From assembly GCF_947179165.1 (NCBI RefSeq), contig NC_077240.1:6684001-6748000 (forward strand): a DNA stretch of 64,000 bases. Reading direction: 5' to 3'. Made by a program: the position numbers and the translations under genes. This DNA comes from Solanum dulcamara (Eukaryota > Streptophyta > Magnoliopsida > Solanales > Solanaceae). The notes under the pieces were generated by a model. The model was not told where the DNA came from. It did not search any database and saw nothing but the letters and a program-made list of their open reading frames with translations. Positions 48,953 through 61,447 of this stretch are shown in pieces; position 1 is the first letter of the stretch; each line of letters opens with the position of its first letter.

Positions 48953-49011
48953 TACAGACACAGAGACGTGTTTCAGTATCTGTCAAATACTTGGGGAAGA
49001 AGCAGAAGCAA

Positions 49012-49755
49012 GCAACTGATTCCTTCCGCATAGGAAACAGTTTTTACTTTATTTTATTTTTATATTTAAATTTATTTCCACGTCAGTTTTGAATGTTATT
49101 AATTACATTTTGAATAAAAATAGAAATAAATTTTCGAGACAAGTTAGGAATGAATTTAAGCATGTAACTAACTGATTTTTCGGGATAAATTAAAAATGAA
49201 TTTATGTCTTTTTCCTTTTATAATATTAAACATTATATATTATCACTTACTTGGACTATTTATTTTGCTGATTAGGTATTTTTGGAAAAACTTTTACTGT
49301 ATTTTTTTTCTTTTCCTTTTATGGGATGTCATCATATGTAAAAAGGTGATACGATAATTAATAGATTTTCCTCCAAGAGAAATTGGCATAAATATCCAAA
49401 AAATATTTGATTTACTCAATATATTTATATAAAGATATAAATTTAAAAGAGTTATAGTAGTATTAATTTAAAAGAAAAGAACCTCATGTTTCTTTTTCAT
49501 TCAATTAAAAAAAAAACTGTTGCATTCTACTTGGGAAAATTAACATGAATATATACTTTGTGGACAGTCTTTGTCTGAGGACACTTATGAATGTCAAGAA
49601 AAAACTATAACCATTCAAGTACTTTCTTTACCACAATATTTTCCAAGGGAACAATATTCTTTGTTATAAAAATTGCAATAATTGACAGGTACAGATGTGC
49701 TAACAAAGAAACAGAAAAGAAACATACGCACTGGACATTAACATATGTTTTAACA
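49012..49755. other. Spacer between divergent ends; no gene seen
   Basis: AT-rich sequence between the 5' end of the 480-residue gene and the 3' flank of the RTH-like gene. Confidence 0.5.
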
Positions 49756-49756
49756 T

Positions 49757-49905
49757 TACAACATGAAAATAACTATTAGCATATGTTTTAACATAACATT
49801 ACAACAGAAAATAACTATTAGCATATGTTTTAACATAACATTACAACAGAAAATAAATATTAGGATATGTTTTAATATTACATTACAACAGAAAATAAGT
49901 ATTCT
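49757..49905 (+). repeat. 42-bp tandem repeat, about 3.5 copies
   Basis: The unit 'gaaaataactattagcatat' plus 'gttttaacataacattacaaca' recurs at 42-base spacing with few changes. It is a multiple of three, so one frame stays open through it, but there is no sign of a real protein. It lies 60 bases past the stop of the RTH-like gene and could be in its 3' UTR. Confidence 0.9.
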
Positions 49906-49963
49906 CCCACAAGAAGAGAGTTTCTCAACCACCTTAAAAGACTTGAACTAACACCACAAGGTC

Positions 49964-50848
49964 CTAATCGTCATCCTCAATCTTGCAACAGTAACTTATC
50001 AAGACGTACCATCCAAAAATGAGCAGAAAAAAGGAGAACAGACTAATCGGAAACGCCCATCCAATCATGAAATATCCAAAGCAAAGCATCCCAATGAAAG
50101 GCAGTAATGATCTCAAGATTGACCAGCCATTGACCCACTGCCCCTTGAACATTATAAGAGCTCCAACGTTAATCATGTTCCAATGCAATGATCCTCCATA
50201 TGATAGCCGGTTCAGGCAATTAGCAGTGAATGAGTGACCGTTGCAACTGAAAATGTTGTAGTTTCTGTGCTCAAAGGTGCGCCTAGACAACTGAACAGAA
50301 TCATCCCAACTTATTGCAGTCCCAAATTCAGCATGTAGGTAACCCTGATGGCATGTGTGTCCACCAAAGTTGCGAGCAAAACAGCACTGTTTAAGCATAA
50401 CAAAGTTGATAAAGAGAGTTATCAAAACCTGTTTGTAAATTTTTATGAGTCATTGAAGAGATGCTACTGCAAGTGCACCATTTACTTTTCTCGCTACTTT
50501 CTCTTAATGAGGATGGGTGGAATTTTGGAATGGATAAAAGCAGCCATGGGCACATACCTGCTGTCTGTCTACCTGATAGTATCTGGCTACAGCTCCATAG
50601 AAGAGCTGACCAACATGAATCATGTTATCTCCAGAAAAATCCACAATGGTACCATCCTCTCTGCATATGGCAACATGTCCAACAAAAGGTGCAAGCCAAG
50701 AAACCACAGGGAGAGGAGTCCAAACAAGGCAACAAGGGAACTTTTGCGTGCTTGGATCAATTTCATTTAGTGGCCATAAGTCATGCTGAATTACTCGCGC
50801 AGCATTATCCATTTCAACGTTCATCTGAGGAAATCTTCTTGGAAGCAT
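49964..50848 (-). CDS. RTH: RTE1-homologue (RTH-like) membrane protein, TMEM222/DUF778 family
   Basis: On the minus strand, exons 50848-50558 and 50386-49964 encode 237 residues. The signature PCCLVWTPLPVVSWLAPFVG lies near residue 40, followed by HVAICREDGTIVDFSGDN. NCLNRLSYGGSLHWNMINV lies further on, then two hydrophobic spans near the C-terminus (SLLPFIGMLCFGYFMIGW and ISLFSFFLLIFGWYVL). This is the family of Arabidopsis RTE1 and RTH and tomato Green-ripe-like proteins. RTE1 is an ER/Golgi protein that promotes ETR1 ethylene-receptor signalling, and RTH acts with it. The short N-terminus and the sequence around the motifs look more RTH-like than RTE1-like. The acidic tail KIEDDD fits a cytosolic end. 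The first ATG in the exon is taken; an in-frame ATG at 50824 (MNVEMDNA) is an alternative. A leader-intron acceptor is at 50912. Confidence 0.92.
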
Positions 50849-50912
50849 ATGGCTATGTACAATTTCGTCGTTCCTAGCACTTCAAACTCAATACCCAGAA
50901 GAATGAGATTCC

Positions 50913-53387
50913 CTGTTGAATAGGAAAAGGAAAATCATCTCATTACACCTTCTAGGCAAAAGCTAGAGCTATATTCTTAAACTAAAGGCTAAGCCTGGCC
51001 AGCGGTCACTATAAACAATGGAGTCTCAGCCGTTACAATTCAGAAAAAGGAATGATGATTCAGAATACAGTCTAAATGCTGAAGTGTAAGAAAGTAAAAT
51101 TAAGAATTACTAGACACAAAGAATAAACAATATCAACATTTGCTACTTAACAGCTCCGATTCAGGAGCATAGCCACTTCTTAAACTCCAAAATGGCCAGA
51201 ATAAGAGATCAAGCTATATGAAACAAATATTCTACCTGGATATATCTTTATGTAAATACATGAAAGATAATTGACAAGTCATCTCATGTATCATATCTGA
51301 TCAATCATTCTTTGAGATAAATCTGGCAGAACAGCAACTAATAATCACATAATTCAGAAAGCTTCTACATATACACGCACACTTTATTCTGTATTTCAAC
51401 ACTCTTTTTAAGCTCAATATACAAATATGACTTAATTTTAAATATAAAAAGAATTCAATTGACCACAAAGCTTCACAATAAGATATCAGGAGACACATCA
51501 AGAATAGTCATTGGAACACCAAAGAGGTAGCAATATCTAGGGTTTCTTAGACTGATGTCAGAAACAATTGTTACAGTGTTAATGTACCTCTGAAAATCTT
51601 ACCATAATTGTAACCAAGCCAAGACAAATTTTAAGCTACTTGAGCTCAGCTTAGTCCAGATCAACTCAACTAACTTTCATGACTAGTAGACCCAATATTC
51701 ATATACATGTTCCACTGGGTGCATTAGTAATTACAGCATATGAACTAGAACAACATTTTATGTCATTTTGACCCTTTAGTTTTACATATATGCATAAATT
51801 ATTCTTTCAGCCCTTTATAGATGCAGGATATCAGATATGCACCGCTACCTATAAGTTTTCCCTTTCACTCTATCGGCTGAGGGAACCCTTATTTCTCCTC
51901 TTTTTTTCCTAATAAACATTGCAGCAGCTACCAACTTCCGCCCACCTACATCCTATCAGTTTCAACCCTTAATCATGCCCTCCATAATTCATAACTCATC
52001 TGATACCGACTAAAACACTGCAAATCTAGAAAAAAAATCCACCAGCATTTGGTAATTCGCTATGAAAGTAACATTCGGCTGTAGTTTCATGATGGAGTGC
52101 TAAGAAAGAGAAAGCGTTATCACTATACGAAATGAAGCAGCGGTTCCCAGTTGGTAGTCAATATTATCACCAAATCAGCTAAAAAGGCAAGATTTTCATA
52201 GGCCAATTACACTCATGCATCAGATAAAACTTGGAATTATAGCAATCAAAACTCCAGCACTGTCGCAGTTCCTTTATCCATTTTATGTCACAATGAAAAA
52301 CATTAATTTATGCACTAGAAGTTGATGCACAAATTCTTTAGTCTACTGATAGAAGCTTGAGCTGAGAACCTATCAATGAACAGAAAGGTTTTTGAGCTTA
52401 GAGTTTTTATTTTCTATTAAATAATAGTAATAAATTATAAGAAAAAAAAACAATAATTAGTATGTCAAGTGAAAATAACCTCTCTAGAAAAGAAAGTATT
52501 ATATAGAATTAGGTTGCACATCAGGTTTTTGAATTAACTCAAGAAACACCAATACCAACACCCAAAAAAGGAAGAAAAAAATCAAGGTGCTTTTAAGATA
52601 GATATAGTTCTACTCAGAAGATTAAATGAATTGTATACTTCTGTTTTACTTTTGGTGGAAGGAAATTCATAAATGACTCAAACTCTATTTTAGAAGTTTT
52701 AGAATCCTTGTAAGAAGAACCAAGGATACACTGTGTTTGCTTTTTGAATTGTATATGACACCTACCACTGCCTTTGTGCAGATGATATTTATAGCATTGG
52801 TTACCTTTCCCGGGAAAAAAAAGAAAAAAAGAAAAAGAAGAGGCTTAAGCCTTTAAACTTCAGGCTAGGTAGCGGTAACTCATACACTATGCTTATACTA
52901 AAATGACGCAACCAAGCAGAATAAACATTTGACTCACTTGGCTTGATTTCCAGTCATACTATCTACAGAGAAAAAGAAATCACGGAAAAATGTAACCTTT
53001 CCGCTTGTGTCACATATTGGGAAGTGTGTAAGATGTCATATCTCTATAGTGGTATAAAGTCAGTTTCCAGAATCTAAGGGGAAGCAGTAGAGAATTGTAA
53101 CTTACAGTACCATTTGGCGCTGCTAATTATGTTTGAAATTTGCCCTTATCAAAAGAAAGTAGAGAGAAAATTGCAGTAGTATTGAATAGCATTCCTTCTC
53201 GTATTCGGATAAACAATAGTACTGGATAACTTAATGTTTACTACTTTCTTTCTTTCTTTAAAAAAGGATAACATTTAGGCATGAGTTACACAATGGAAAA
53301 AAGAACAATGAATGTGAATGAAAATCTATAAAATAAGGTGCATTTCTTGCACTACTGGACACATTCACTAGGTTGTCACATATCAGC
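50913..53387. other. Spacer upstream of the RTH-like gene
   Basis: No coding region was found. It probably contains the first untranslated exon and promoter of the RTH-like gene, which I cannot place. Confidence 0.5.
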
Positions 53388-53824
53388 TAGGTTACTCGGA
53401 CTCTTCACTTTCGGTGCCACACCCCTGTCGACACGAAGTGGATGTGGGTGTGAGTGTAGGATCCATGCCGGATTTGGTCAACCAATTTTGAGTACTTTGA
53501 CCAAAATCAACGGAGAAATTTGAGGCAGATGCAATGTAATCAAAACAAAAGCTAAGGTGAAATCGAAGAAAATAGAATAGCTTGTGTATATAAATTTCTA
53601 TGTTAGTCCTTTTCCTTTTATCTCCTAGGACTCTCTTCTTGATCAATATTTTCTTCCGGGAATACTTTGTAAGTTTTCCACATAATGTCTCAGAGTCATA
53701 GTTTAGACATATAACTCTATTGTTAGATATTTGAATTACTTTTTAGCCGAATCCCGATCATGAAGGATCCAACCTCTAGATCCTCATCCATATCGGACAC
53801 CCACACTCGAGTCCGAACAACTTA
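53388..53824. mobile_element. Inverted-repeat element with 'ttactcggactc' ends
   Basis: The left end 'agctaggttactcggactct' is complemented by the right end 'cgagtccgaacaacttagt'. 'gtgggtgtgagtgtaggatc' near the left and 'ggatccaacctctagatcct' near the right add to the symmetry. I recognise this repeat type from Solanaceae genomes. Confidence 0.6.
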
Positions 53825-53948
53825 GTCTATCGGTGACCTGTTTGACTTCCTTATACAAGCTTAGAGTGGTAAAACTACTTGTGCTTGAAATCTAATATGA
53901 AAAAATCAGCATTAACGAATAAACCTTAACTAACGATATTTTTTAAGG

Positions 53949-55043
53949 GGCCGTTTGGTTACTGGTTAGAGTTATGCAGGTATTAGTACTACATGTATTA
54001 ATTTTGCTAGTATTAGTAATGCAAGGTTTAGTTATGCAGGGTTTAATAATTTCTTTGGTGTTGGTTTGTTATGTTAAAAAATTAATAAACATTATATACT
54101 TTTTAAAAATAAATTAGGTGTTGCCATTATATCCTTGAATCAAAAGTTTGGATCACAAAATTTCACAAGTTCCAGATGTTTGATCATTCGTCCAACCAAT
54201 TGCAATCCAGTATCATTTTGAATGTCATAGCCGGCTAACGTTTGCTCCCACTGTAGTTGTTTCTTCTGTAGATTAATCTCTGCTCAGTTATGGATATTCC
54301 GGTAATGAAATGGATTTTCTCATGAATTGATTTTACTGAGTCAGTCAACTCAGCTTGAAGAACCAAAGTGTTGCCGCCGGATAACAACCGGACAAAAAAC
54401 TGAGGACTCCTCAGAAATCGAGTTGATTGGGTAAACGATGAAGACGACAGAACCGGTGACGACGATGAAATTAGTCTTCACTACCATAACAAATCAAAGA
54501 CGTGTTAATATAAGAATTAAATAAGAAGGATTAATTTAATTTTCCTTTGCATTAAAGTTTATTCTACGTATATAACTTTAATTTATCCAACTCATCATCC
54601 TAAGGCCTTCCATTATTAGGAACAAAAAATTATTGACTGGGGATTGATAATCATGCTGATAAAGTTGAAGTCCCAAACAATATTGGATAAGGTTTTTCTA
54701 TCCACGACAGAACTGGTGACGGCGATGAAGACGGCGGAACTGTTGACGGCTATGGAGGAGAATCGGTGAAAGAGGTAAGAACAAATTGGTCTTTGTATTT
54801 TTATTCAAGTATTAGTTATTCAGGTATAACTTATTCCATCTTTTAACCCGCATAAGATAATACATAGATTGACTCATAACTTATACATGTATTAGTTATG
54901 TGATTTTCTAATTTTCTTACCAAAGATAGTATTATGTGTGCTGAATTTTATACCTTACACAAAAATGGTACCAAACATGGTAAAGTTTATGCAATATTTA
55001 ATACATGAATAACTCAACCCTTATCCAATAACCAAACGGACCC
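53949..55043. mobile_element. 1.1-kb PIF/Harbinger-like non-autonomous element
   Basis: Starts 'ggggccgtttggttactgg' and ends, on the other strand, 'gggtccgtttggttattgg'. The inverted similarity runs about 35 bp. It is flanked by TAA on both sides (53946-53948 and 55044-55046), the expected TWA target of this class. The interior carries two related GC-rich blocks ('gacagaac.ggtgacg.cgatga') and no transposase. Confidence 0.8.
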
Positions 55044-55744
55044 TAAGAGCTAAATGTCTTAATCCTTTGTTTTTTTGTAAATGATGCCTTAATCCTTAGT
55101 ATATAGGGGAAAAAACTTTTGGAGCTCCATTTATGATCACAAATAGGGGAATTACATCAAGATAAGTTTCATGAAGAGACAGTACAGGATTCGGAAAAAG
55201 TCAAAGTTGAGGAGTTCCAATAGAAAATATATGGCATCTCAATAAGAAGGGAAGGAATGGACATGATATGGTAGATGTCAAGAGAAAATTATTCCAATGA
55301 GATCATACTACATGGGCTATTGGGACGGAGTATGGTTCTTTTGGGTTCTTAGTTGACGATTGTTTTAAATTTCATTTCTACTAAAAAATCGGACAAGAGT
55401 TCCTTCGCATCCCACTCCTCGCAAATATTCAAAAAAAATTAATTTGAATTAATATAGAATAGTAAATCGTAATATATATATGATTATAAGTACTTATTAA
55501 GTAATATGTTGGCATGACACTCTTTGAGATTCATTCAATCTCTAATACTCCCTCCATTTCAATTTGTTTGCCTTACTTTCCTTTTTAGTTTGTTTCAAAA
55601 AAAGTGTTTCTTTCCTTTTTCTTTTTCGCTTTTGAAAATGGTAGCTTTTTCAACTATAGATCCACGTGTATACTACATTAAAACAATGTAGTGCCCCTCC
55701 AAAAGTATTACAGCGTACAGCTTGAACACATTTAAGTTCTTTTT

Positions 55745-58620
55745 CTTACAAATAGTCAATAACACCAAACATATCTTTTGTCGGTACTAACACTTCCTGT
55801 TTATACCAAAAGTAATAAAGGGCAAAGCAATTCATCCTGAACTTCTGTAAATTGCTTGGCTTGCCCTCAAAGCATCTTTGATTTCTTCTTTCCAAACTGT
55901 CCACCATATACATGTTGGGACAATCTTTCAACGCTCCTTTTTTGTTGCATTGTCATCACTGTTCCAGCATCTTAAAATTCCTTCTACATTCCTTGGCTTC
56001 ACCCATCTTGATTTAGCCACTTGCAATGTAAAAAAAGGATAATCGATTGTCTCTGCTTGTTCCACACATAAGTAGCATCTAGAGCATAGTTGAAAACCTC
56101 TTTTTTCAGATTCTCGTGTGTCAACACTGCTTCCCTAGCCAACAGCCAAGAGAAACAGTTCACCTTGTATTGTACCTTTACTTTCCATATCATCTTCCAT
56201 GGTCATCCCTCCCTCTTGTATGTTTGAGGCATTTAGGTCCCTGTAAGCAGAACTGACAGTGAATATCCCGTGAATATCTCACTGCTATCTATCTTCCATA
56301 CTATTATGTCCTTTTCCCTGTTAAGTTGTTAAAGTGAGCGACTGTGTTGTAGAAAGCTATTACGGTATTACCCTTTCCATTTCCCAATCATTCAGATGTC
56401 TTCTGAGATGCAAATTCCATCCCTGTCCTGTCCACATTTCAGCCACAGTAGCCTGTTGATGGAGACAAAGGCTGTAAAGGCCAGAGCTGTTTTAGAGGTT
56501 CCTGTCCTATACATTTGTCCTCCCAGAAAGATACTTTCATGCCATTTCCAACTTTGAAGCTAGATCTATTTAAGACTAGTGGTCAAAGATAGTTGATGGA
56601 TCTCCAAATATTACATCCATATGGTATGGTCACCACCTTTGTTCTCCATTTATCCTACATTTCATATTTTGTAGTGATTACGTCCTTCCAAAGTATATTG
56701 TCAATTGTTGCAAACTTCCATAGCCTTTTCATCATTAAGTTATTGTTCTGTAATTTCACGTCTCATGACCAGACCTCCGTTTTTGCTTCTTGTCATCTCC
56801 TTACACTTGACCAGATGAAACTTTTTCTTATCTTCATTTCCCTGCCAGAAGAAGCTCCTTCTTAATGCATCAACCTTTTAATCATACTAGCTGGGGCAGG
56901 AAAGACATACATCATGTAAGAAGGTAAAGCATCTAAAACAGTATTAACCAAAGTCAATCTTCCTCCCAAAGAGAGATACTAACTTCTCCAGTTTGTTAGT
57001 TTCTTCTCACAGTTTTCTAACACTCTATTTCAGATCCCCTTTGACTTGCTTTTAGCACCTAAAGACATATCTAAATAGATTGTTGGGAGCTCACCATTTG
57101 CTATGCCAAACTCTGCTACTTCATTGATGGGATATATGAAGTTCTTCCTCCAATTGATGTGTAGCCCAGAAACCTATTCAACTATGACGCATATGACCCT
57201 CAGTATCAATATGTGTTCTTTTACCGCTTCACAAGAAACAAGAGTATCATCTGCATATTGTAAATGTATTATCTCCAGATTGTTTGTTGTCTTGCTTCCC
57301 ACATGAAATCCTCTGACCAAACCTTTTTCCTTTGTTGTGTTTATCATGTTACTCATTCCTTCCATGGCTAGGATAAAGAGAAAAGGAGACAGAGGGTAAA
57401 CCCCACTAGGATGAAAAGAAACCATTTGTTGTTCTATTATAAGTACAGAAAATTTGACTGTATTAATGCAATGGTCTACCCATCTGATCCATGTGGCACC
57501 AAATCACATCTTCTGCATCATGTGAATTAGAAAACTCCAATTCAAATGATCATATGCCTTCTGTATATCTAGCTTACACAGAATTCCAAGTTGTTGACTT
57601 CTTTGCCTGGACTCCACACCCTCATTTGCTATCAAAACTGCATTCCTGATTTGTCTACCTTTTATAAATGCCATCTGCTACATGTCCACAAGTCTATCTG
57701 TGACTCTTTTTAGTGTTTTTGCCAATAATTTGGCAATGATCTTGTATAAAACCCCCTCCCCCCTATCAAACTAATAGGTCTGAAACCATTCAATTCCACA
57801 GCTTCCATAATCTTAGGAATTAGAGCCACAAAGGTGACATTGATGCTCCTTTCAAAAACTCCTTATGAAAATTCTGCATTGTTGCTACTAAATCCGAATA
57901 GACAATTCCGCTGCATTGATTGAAAAAAGACATGGAAAAGCCATCTGACCCTAGTGCTCTATCTCCTGCACGGGCTTTTATGCTTTCCAATATCTCTTTG
58001 TGTTTCAAAAGGTGCCCTTAGGAAGTTGTTTTCTTCTTCTCCAATCATAGGACAATTCCTCATGTGTAATTGTGGTCTCCAATCCTGTCTCAATGTATAA
58101 CTTCTCATAGTAGGCAACTGTTGAAGCGTGTGACCATCTCATCTAAAAGCTTAAGTTGTTAAAGAAAGCACACTTTTATTATATAATTGTATTCTCAACA
58201 CGCCCCTTCACGTGCGGGCCTGATTTTTTTCATGGGCAAAGCACGTGAAAATTCTTTTGATATGATGGCAGTGAGATTCAATCTCAGGATCTTTACCTGC
58301 TCTGATACCATGTTCAAGTCCGTGACCATCTCATCTAAAAGCTTAAGTTGTTAGAGAGAGCACACTTTTATTATTTAATTGTATTCTCAACAACAACAAT
58401 CTCTTCCTGCACCTCTGCTGGTGGTTTAGATAAGATTTCACCTCAAACTTTTAGTTTGTCAATTTTGTTGGTTCTTTTGTGAGCATTTGCATTTCCGTGG
58501 AAGAAATTTGTGTTTTCGTTCCCTCTCTTTAACCATGTTGCCCTAACCTCTGTCTCCATGCAATCGCTTCCTTCTTTGATATGTCTTCAAATTCCATATT
58601 GAGTGCTAGCTTAGAGGCTA
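55745..58620 (-). mobile_element. LINE relic (reverse transcriptase and zf-RVT)
   Basis: Read on the minus strand from 58620. First comes KKEAIAWRQR with NTNFFHGNANAHKRTNKI-like text near 58560-58470. Next is ALGSDGFSMSFFNQ (near 57930). Then GVYPLSPFLFILAMEGMSNM, and HLQYADDTLV carrying the catalytic YADD box (57240-57400). Last is VNCFSWLLAREAVLTHENLK of the zf-RVT domain (56080-56170). The order is that of a plant L1-type LINE ORF2. Stops and shifts are frequent. It is interrupted by the TRIM at 58119-58392. No endonuclease domain was seen, so it is 5'-truncated. Confidence 0.85.
58119..58392 (-). mobile_element. Complete TRIM retrotransposon (274 bp)
   Basis: Two LTRs of exactly 82 bp (58119-58200 and 58311-58392) run TGTT...AACA and differ at about 10 sites. 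On the minus strand, TGGTATCAGAGC next to the 58311 LTR is the primer site for initiator-Met tRNA. 'gtgaaggggcg' next to the other LTR is a polypurine tract. The flanks gcaac and acaac look like a 5-bp target duplication with one change. There is no coding capacity, as expected for a terminal-repeat retrotransposon in miniature. Confidence 0.88.
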
Positions 58621-58844
58621 TTTCTTTTCATTTTTGACAACTCTTTACTTCTAACTTTACACATGACATATTTAAGACCGAAAGATTAAAGAGCATTTTG
58701 GTACATTTGACATATCTTTACTTTAAGACCACAGGATTCAAAAGTCTTCTTTACTTTTTTAAACTCTGTGTCAAGTCAATGCCAGATAATCAAATTGAAA
58801 TAGAGCAAGTAGCTTTTTTTCCTTGTGAATATATGGAATGATAT

Positions 58845-59145
58845 GTAAATGGTTGATAGCACAAAGGAGGCGACAAATCATTACAAGTTGGTATCATTTA
58901 TGTAGAGAAATAGAGTATAGTATCACAATTATGATACATCTGCACCGCGACATATTGCGATTACCTACAAAATTGATTTAATATGGGATGATATATAATG
59001 GTTGATAGCATAAAGGAGCTGAAAATCATTACAAGTTGGTATCATTTATGTAGAGAAATGGAGTATAGTATCACAATTATGATACATCTGCACCGGGATG
59101 TACATATTACGATTATCTCCAAAATTGGTTTACTTCACCATGTTT
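58845..59145 (+). repeat. Tandem duplication, unit about 145 bp, LINE-derived
   Basis: 'gttgatagcacaaaggagg' to 'aattatgatacatctgcacc' recurs once more from about 58999. Weak frames (ITSWYHLCRE) resemble a decayed zf-RVT segment. Confidence 0.75.
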
Positions 59146-59379
59146 GGTTTAGAAAAATTCTAGCCATTTTAGGTAAGGATCATCACGTTACGAAATTGAG
59201 CTAATAAGGAATAAAAATCTCAGTTTTTTGGATTTTTCAACATTGGAAATAAGATAAGGTTGATTAGTTCCTATAGAAAATTTACACACCTCAATAGGGA
59301 GAGAAGGGTTGATAATATGTTATGTATGGTGTTTAGGAATAGCATTCACAGTTGTGACAATAGCACATGGAGTTATTGA

Positions 59380-59458
59380 AAGAAAGAAAAGGAGGTGCAG
59401 AAGAATCTTCTGGATAGATTGAAAGAAAGAAAAGGAGGTGCAGAAGAATCTTCTGGAT
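59380..59458 (+). repeat. 39-bp tandem duplication
   Basis: 'gaaagaaagaaaaggaggtg' plus 'cagaagaatcttctggata' occurs twice in succession. Confidence 0.9.
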
Positions 59459-59469
59459 ACCAAGATGCC

Positions 59470-60010
59470 AATGATTTATTTCCTTATTGATAATGAGGGT
59501 TGAGATGTTAATGGCGACTAACTTAAGGAAACTCGACAAATTGTTGCGAGTTGGTATTGTTCATGTGGAAAATACCAAGCACCCTGTATTGCAATTTAGT
59601 CTCATATCATAATCATAGAACCTTGTTTTGGGTGATTAAGAGCAAGACAAGCATAGCTCTACCTCCACAAACAGTTTCTATGGTTGGTTTTTGTTATAAA
59701 AAAATAATAAGTCTACCCATTTTAGTCTATCCAAGAAGTTTTAATTTGAAGTAAAATAGAATAATATATCTTAAATCATATTGATTAGATGTGGGATGCT
59801 ATATAAACAGTTAACGTAAGGGAGGCGACAAACCATTACAAGTTGGTGTTGCTTATGTAGAAAACATGGAGAATATAGTGAAGATGACCTATTGCTTTGT
59901 AGCCTCATATAACAATTACGACAAATCTATGTCGGGGAGGGCATATTAACATTATTTCCAAAATAGGTTCCACTTCACCGTGTTTGGTTTTACAAAAAAA
60001 ATAAATCTAG
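59470..60010 (+). mobile_element. Decayed LINE zf-RVT fragments
   Basis: Two pieces carry the same message as 58845-59145: CELVLFMWK with VLQFSLIS-like text near 59540-59610, and ITSWCCLCRKHGEYSEDDLL near 59835-59900. Both can be aligned to the zf-RVT pattern of the 6130-6780 copy (LRKR...CMYKEEGENVDHLLLHC). Confidence 0.5.
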
Positions 60011-60084
60011 CCATTTTACGTAAAGATCATCATGTTGTGAAATAAGGAAAAAAGATGATTTGGGATTTTTCAATGTTAATGGAA

Positions 60085-60311
60085 ATGAAAAGGTTTGGGC
60101 TTGGGACTTCCATGTTGGAGATCTCAAGTTTGAAACTCTTTGCCAGCAAAAGCAGGGGGTTTGCCTTCTGGGTTGAGCTCGTCGCACCAGGCTTGCCTAG
60201 TGTAGGTTACCTCTCCTTTGTAGTTTGCGAGCTATTGCATAGGAGCGAGGGTTTTACCATGTACGCATTCAAAAGGTAGCGGTTGAGGGCTTCCCTTGTC
60301 ATAAAAAAAAA
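60085..60311 (+). mobile_element. tRNA-derived SINE, nearly complete
   Basis: The head includes a B-box-like 'gagatctcaagtttgaaact'. The body includes 'gcaccaggcttgcctagtgt' and 'gcgagctattgcataggagc'. The end is 'cccttgtcataaaaaaaaa'. I recognise this as a common solanaceous SINE. Confidence 0.8.
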
Positions 60312-60464
60312 CAATGATGGTTAATTATTTAAGAAAGTACATAAGACATAAGATTCTCAAGAACCATATAGGATTAAGAATAAGATCAGGTTAAGGAGTT
60401 TCAAAAGAAAGTTTATGACACTTCAATAGGATGAAAAGGATAGCAAGTAGATATGAAGGGTGCC

Positions 60465-60720
60465 CAGGGGCGGATATAAGTGATTGCCAGGGTGCTCACC
60501 AGAACCCCCTCGGGAAAAAATTACAATGTATATATAAGGTAATTTTTTAATTTTTTTATGTATATATATAGATTTAAATCCCCTAAACATAAGACTAGAG
60601 GTTGACTCAGTGGTTTAGGGAGTTCAAAATTCACCTTGAGGTTCCAAGTTCAAACTCCATGCACTACATTTTCATTTTTTGAACTCCCTTAGTGAAAATC
60701 CTGAATCCACCACTGAAGGT
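60465..60720 (+). mobile_element. Repeat with tRNA-like head, 'ggggcggatataag' type
   Basis: The left end is 'aggggcggatataagtg', and the right end 'gaatccaccactg' is partly complementary. An A-box-like 'gactcagtggttta' and a B-box-like 'ggttccaagttcaaactcc' lie inside. Related to 24637-24862. Confidence 0.6.
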
Positions 60721-60960
60721 ACCTATGGAATATCATTCATAGTTACAACAATAACACTTGGAGCCATTAAAAGAAAGAAAAAAGAGGTGTGGAAGATTGT
60801 TGAGTACCAAGATGGCTAAAGGAAGTAGTTTTCTTTCCTTGTTGATAATATGGGGTGAAATGGTAATGGCGGCTAACTTAGGAAATCCAAAAATTTGTTA
60901 TGAGTTGGTATTGATCATGAGAAAAGTATGGAGAAGATACTAAGCACCCCGTATTACATC

Positions 60961-61409
60961 TAGGGGTGGGCGTTCAATATTCGGTTCACTTTTCCTAAGT
61001 TTAGTTTTAGTAGACGGTAATTGATAATTGAAAGTGGATACCAAATATACTTCCATTGTTTGTCCAGTATAGTAGATCAAACTTCGGTACAGTAATTTGG
61101 TAATTACATATTGAAAAGAAAGATATTTTGACAAGATATGTTCAAAATTTGTTAACATTTGACATGTTAGCTTTTAGAGAAGTCCTAGAGGTTAGATCTC
61201 TGCTCTCAAGCCCTAACATTATGAATTTGGCGTCACAATTCAATCAAAATATTAAAATCACACCCTTAATGTTACCTATATATATGGTAAAAAATTCATA
61301 CCCACAAGCTTAAAAATAAATAAATAGACAAAGTTCTCAAACTTAGATTCTTGGTGAATTTGGTAAGATCAATTAGCTATAATATGCTTAGAGAATACTT
61401 AGGGTTAGG

Positions 61410-61447
<38 letters not shown>

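Larger units (their letters stand above)
47003..49010 (-). other. Leader region of the 480-residue gene: 5'UTR exons and intron
   Basis: On the minus strand a donor (cagtg/gtatgt) ends an exon at 48826, and an acceptor (ccatggcag) opens the next at 47064, 62 bases before the ATG. The first exon would start near 49000. This is inferred from splice motifs alone. Confidence 0.45.

Noticed and set aside
49763..49951. Open frame with a 14-residue repeat
   Set aside because: It is explained by the 42-bp tandem DNA repeat. It has no start context or splice signals and lies at the end of the RTH-like gene.
50019..50877. Plus-strand frames opposite the RTH-like gene
   Set aside because: They are antisense of conserved RTE1/RTH family coding sequence.
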